Shown here in pieces: positions 62,015 to 64,000 of a stretch of 64,000 nt of DNA. Source of the DNA: Flectonema sp. DT1601 (taxonomy: Eukaryota; Euglenozoa; Diplonemea; Diplonemida; Diplonemidae); contig OZ025819.1 of NCBI GenBank assembly GCA_964019425.1, positions 885,840 through 949,839 of the forward strand, written 5' to 3'. Within the stretch, counting starts at the first letter, position 1. Each line of letters begins with the position of its first letter. The translations under genes were made by a program, and so were the position numbers. The notes beneath the pieces were generated by a model that was given only the letters and a program-made list of their open reading frames with translations, was not told the origin of the DNA and did not search any database.

Positions 62015-63223
62015 ATGTCAAAACTGAAAGGACTCGCCAAGATCGATCTGAGAGAGGAAGTCGACGGATGTATTGCAGGTCTTCGTTCAACTGATGAGAT
62101 AAAAGTTGTTTGGAGTGCTGTTCATTTAACTGAGGGACTGGCAGAGTTAGTTGGTAGCCACTTATTGCCATTCGTTAACAGATTAGGAGGTGAACTAGTA
62201 AGCAGTATAAAAAAGCATAAAAATATCGATGAGTTGTGGAATGCCGCTGCTGCGGTATGTCTGGCTGTTGGGAAGTCGAGTGCCAGAGCTCTGTGTGAGC
62301 CTTTGATGGATTTAGCTACTCACAAAGATCATCTTAGTTATAGTGTTGTTGCTGCTCTCAGAACTTTTATAGCAATCTCAGGAAGACTAATATCTCCTCC
62401 AGTTAGATCACAACTCGACTATACGATTGTTGGTGCTCTTTATAGTTTTCTTATTTATCGAAACCATCCTGACCCCGATCAGTTTGATGCTGATGGTCAT
62501 TTAATGCTTTTATCAGACTCTGTCAACTTACCATATTTAATTGTTGATTCTCCTGTTAAGGTTCACGCTGCCGTTATATTGGAGACTGCGAAGAACAACA
62601 CTCGACTCTCACTTCACACCAGAACTGCGTGTTCTTCTGCGAGATCATCTCTGGATGCTCAGACTCACTGTAGGGGAGCTCCAATTGTCACTCCAACGGT
62701 TGATGATATTTACAAACATCTTAAAAAGCTTGGTCAGGGAGAAGACGATACTTTTGAAACCAACAACATGACTTCCCTCATTGGAGTTATCGATCCCGCA
62801 GTCTCAGAAATACAACAGGCAGCTATTCCTGCAGAGGTGATGGCAGCTGTTGAAAAGTCTGATATGTTCGCTCCAATTGCGAAAAGTATTTCAGAACCAG
62901 AAGTCACAAGTAGGAAACGAAGCCGGTCTCCACCTCATCAAATTCAACAATCGGTACTCACCCCGCTACCAATTCTAACGCCTGGTGTTGGTTCAAATCA
63001 GAAACAGAGTTCTTTAGGTGCTCCTCAAGCTGCTGTAGTCGCACCTGTCAGTATTGACTGGGACAAACCCGTAGAGAAAACATCTGTTTCTGAACCTGTT
63101 GTTGAAGCAGCAGCTGTAGAGCAAGCAACTGATGAACAGGCTGCTACTCCAGCTGGTGATGATGATGATGATATGTCTTCTGTATCAGCCAGTAGCATAG
63201 AATTAGGTGAAGTAGATTTATAA
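62015..63223 (+). CDS. Helical-repeat protein with an acidic tail, unrecognised
   Basis: 402 residues from the ATG at 62015 (the open frame before it starts with TTG). Residues 1-215 are alpha-helical, with alternating hydrophobic helices resembling HEAT/ARM repeats (for example VVWSAVHLTEGLAELVGS and ELWNAAAAVCLAVGKSSA). The second half is disordered: a nuclear-localisation-like RKRSRSPP near residue 304, then Ala/Val/Pro-rich sequence ending in an acidic GDDDDDMSS. This plan resembles the Rix1/PELP1 ribosome-assembly proteins, but I see no diagnostic motif, so that is only a possibility. Confidence 0.75.
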   Translation: MSKLKGLAKIDLREEVDGCIAGLRSTDEIKVVWSAVHLTEGLAELVGSHLLPFVNRLGGELVSSIKKHKNIDELWNAAAAVCLAVGKSSARALCEPLMDLATHKDHLSYSVVAALRTFIAISGRLISPPVRSQLDYTIVGALYSFLIYRNHPDPDQFDADGHLMLLSDSVNLPYLIVDSPVKVHAAVILETAKNNTRLSLHTRTACSSARSSLDAQTHCRGAPIVTPTVDDIYKHLKKLGQGEDDTFETNNMTSLIGVIDPAVSEIQQAAIPAEVMAAVEKSDMFAPIAKSISEPEVTSRKRSRSPPHQIQQSVLTPLPILTPGVGSNQKQSSLGAPQAAVVAPVSIDWDKPVEKTSVSEPVVEAAAVEQATDEQAATPAGDDDDDMSSVSASSIELGEVDL

Positions 63224-63515
63224 TAACTTTTAGTCCTATCAATCACTTTAAGATTACGCGGATTGAAACTCTTCCCGCGTTCCCAAATCCGTATTTCTTT
63301 TATGTCTCAATAATTACGTTTGATCATTCAGCAGTGTGCAAGCTAGCAAGCGGAGAGTCTTTCTTACCGCAGATGTGGTCAATCAGAGTACTGATGTTGT
63401 AAGCTTTTCATTTATTCAGAAATCTACATAAACATGCACTAATATAATACTAGTTGTGATGAGTACCCATTTGTGATAATCTTCATTTATTTATTAGTTA
63501 ACTTAGACAGCAATC
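63224..63515 (+). other. Spacer before DNAAF11
   Basis: No gene seen. It ends in TTAACTTAGACAG (AG at 63509-63510), six bases before the ATG. Confidence 0.45.
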
Positions 63516-64000
63516 ATGCCTCGTATTACTTTAGATTTACTGAGAAGGAGATCAGAACACAATGAGGGGGTGTTGAGTACCCTTGAAGAGATTACACTAC
63601 ATCAACAGGATCTGGAGGCGATTGAGTTAGTTGGGAGTACCTGTAAGAACCTTCAGATTTTGTATCTTCAAAATAATTTGATTAGAAAAATTGAAAATTT
63701 ATATCACTTAAAGAGCCTTTGGTATCTCAATCTAGCAATCAACAGTATCGAAGTCATTGAAGGACTTGAAGAGTGTGAGAGCTTGAGAAAACTTGATTTG
63801 ACACTAAACTTTGTAAGTGATATTACTTGTGTTAAAAAACTCCGTAAGAACATTCACCTAACTCAATTATATCTAACTGGAAACCCTTGTACAGATGTAG
63901 ATGGTTATCGAGCCTATGTTATAGAACAACTACCTCATTTAATCTGTTTAGACGGTGATGATGTAAAGAGAAGTGAGACCATCAGAGCAAGACAAGAATC
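63516..64000 (+). CDS. DNAAF11: Dynein assembly factor DNAAF11/LRRC6 (TilB), 5' part
   Basis: The first 161 codons; the gene runs off the right edge. It starts [18 protein letters not shown], followed by [17 protein letters not shown], leucine-rich repeats ([60 protein letters not shown]) and the LRR cap ([17 protein letters not shown]). These match LRRC6 closely. DNAAF11 is a cytoplasmic factor that helps assemble axonemal dynein arms with HSP90-type chaperones, so the organism builds motile cilia or flagella. The CS-like C-terminal domain expected of the family lies outside the window. No intron in the visible part. Confidence 0.93.
   Translation, partial: MPRITLDLLRRRSEHNEGVLSTLEEITLHQQDLEAIELVGSTCKNLQILYLQNNLIRKIENLYHLKSLWYLNLAINSIEVIEGLEECESLRKLDLTLNFVSDITCVKKLRKNIHLTQLYLTGNPCTDVDGYRAYVIEQLPHLICLDGDDVKRSETIRARQE

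Overview
The window is a piece of nuclear genome from a flagellated single-celled eukaryote. The genes carry short spliceosomal introns, and the proteins include SmB, ribosomal eL37, NAF1, VWA8 and the cilium assembly factor DNAAF11 (LRRC6). Coding sequence is AT-rich and the spacers are full of A and T homopolymers. All 25 confident protein genes, plus one doubtful small one, lie on the + strand; the only minus-strand gene seen is a tRNA-Ser. Most start codons are preceded within about 50 bases by a pyrimidine-rich tract ending in AG. The true introns instead end in an A-rich run before CAG. One-way gene clusters with pyrimidine-AG sites before each ATG suggest spliced-leader trans-splicing. 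A cathepsin L strongly resembling the cruzipain/brucipain group points to Euglenozoa. Several introns per gene argue against a trypanosomatid, so a diplonemid or other intron-bearing euglenozoan is my best guess; this is inference.

Layout. 1-2200: the right end of a polyubiquitin tandem array (a 3-unit and a 2-unit gene), whose third leader copy runs straight into a SPRY protein gene. 3137-3218: tRNA-Ser on the minus strand. 3507-9116: five unrecognised or low-complexity genes, three of which (6290, 7119, 7974) are diverged tandem paralogs. 9503-11156: a five-exon MAP kinase kinase. 13086-14768: an SLC6 transporter. 15781-21682: a two-PDZ repeat protein, a carotenoid-oxygenase-like protein and an alternative NADH dehydrogenase. 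22508-24249: a decayed piggyBac transposon with intact ends. 24900-40939: an RNase D-like protein, eL37, VWA8, a secreted glycoprotein, SmB, a cyclic nucleotide phosphodiesterase and a kelch protein. 40940-51309: about 10 kb without a convincing gene, holding homopolymers, a ~400 bp tandem repeat and a GC-rich island. 52043-64000: NAF1 with an RRM, an ~1800-residue coiled-coil protein, cathepsin L, a helical nuclear-type protein and the 5' part of DNAAF11.

The genes do not form one pathway. Protein turnover (ubiquitin, cathepsin L), RNA processing (SmB, NAF1, RNase D-like), translation (eL37, tRNA), signalling (MAPKK, PDE), mitochondrial function (NDH-2, probably VWA8) and the flagellum (DNAAF11) are mixed, as expected of polycistronic-style clusters. 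Points most worth a second look are the two acceptor classes, the three-paralog family with its hairpin minisatellite, the leader shared between ubiquitin and the SPRY gene, the PDE with a new N-terminal head plus coiled coil, and the NAF1-RRM fusion.
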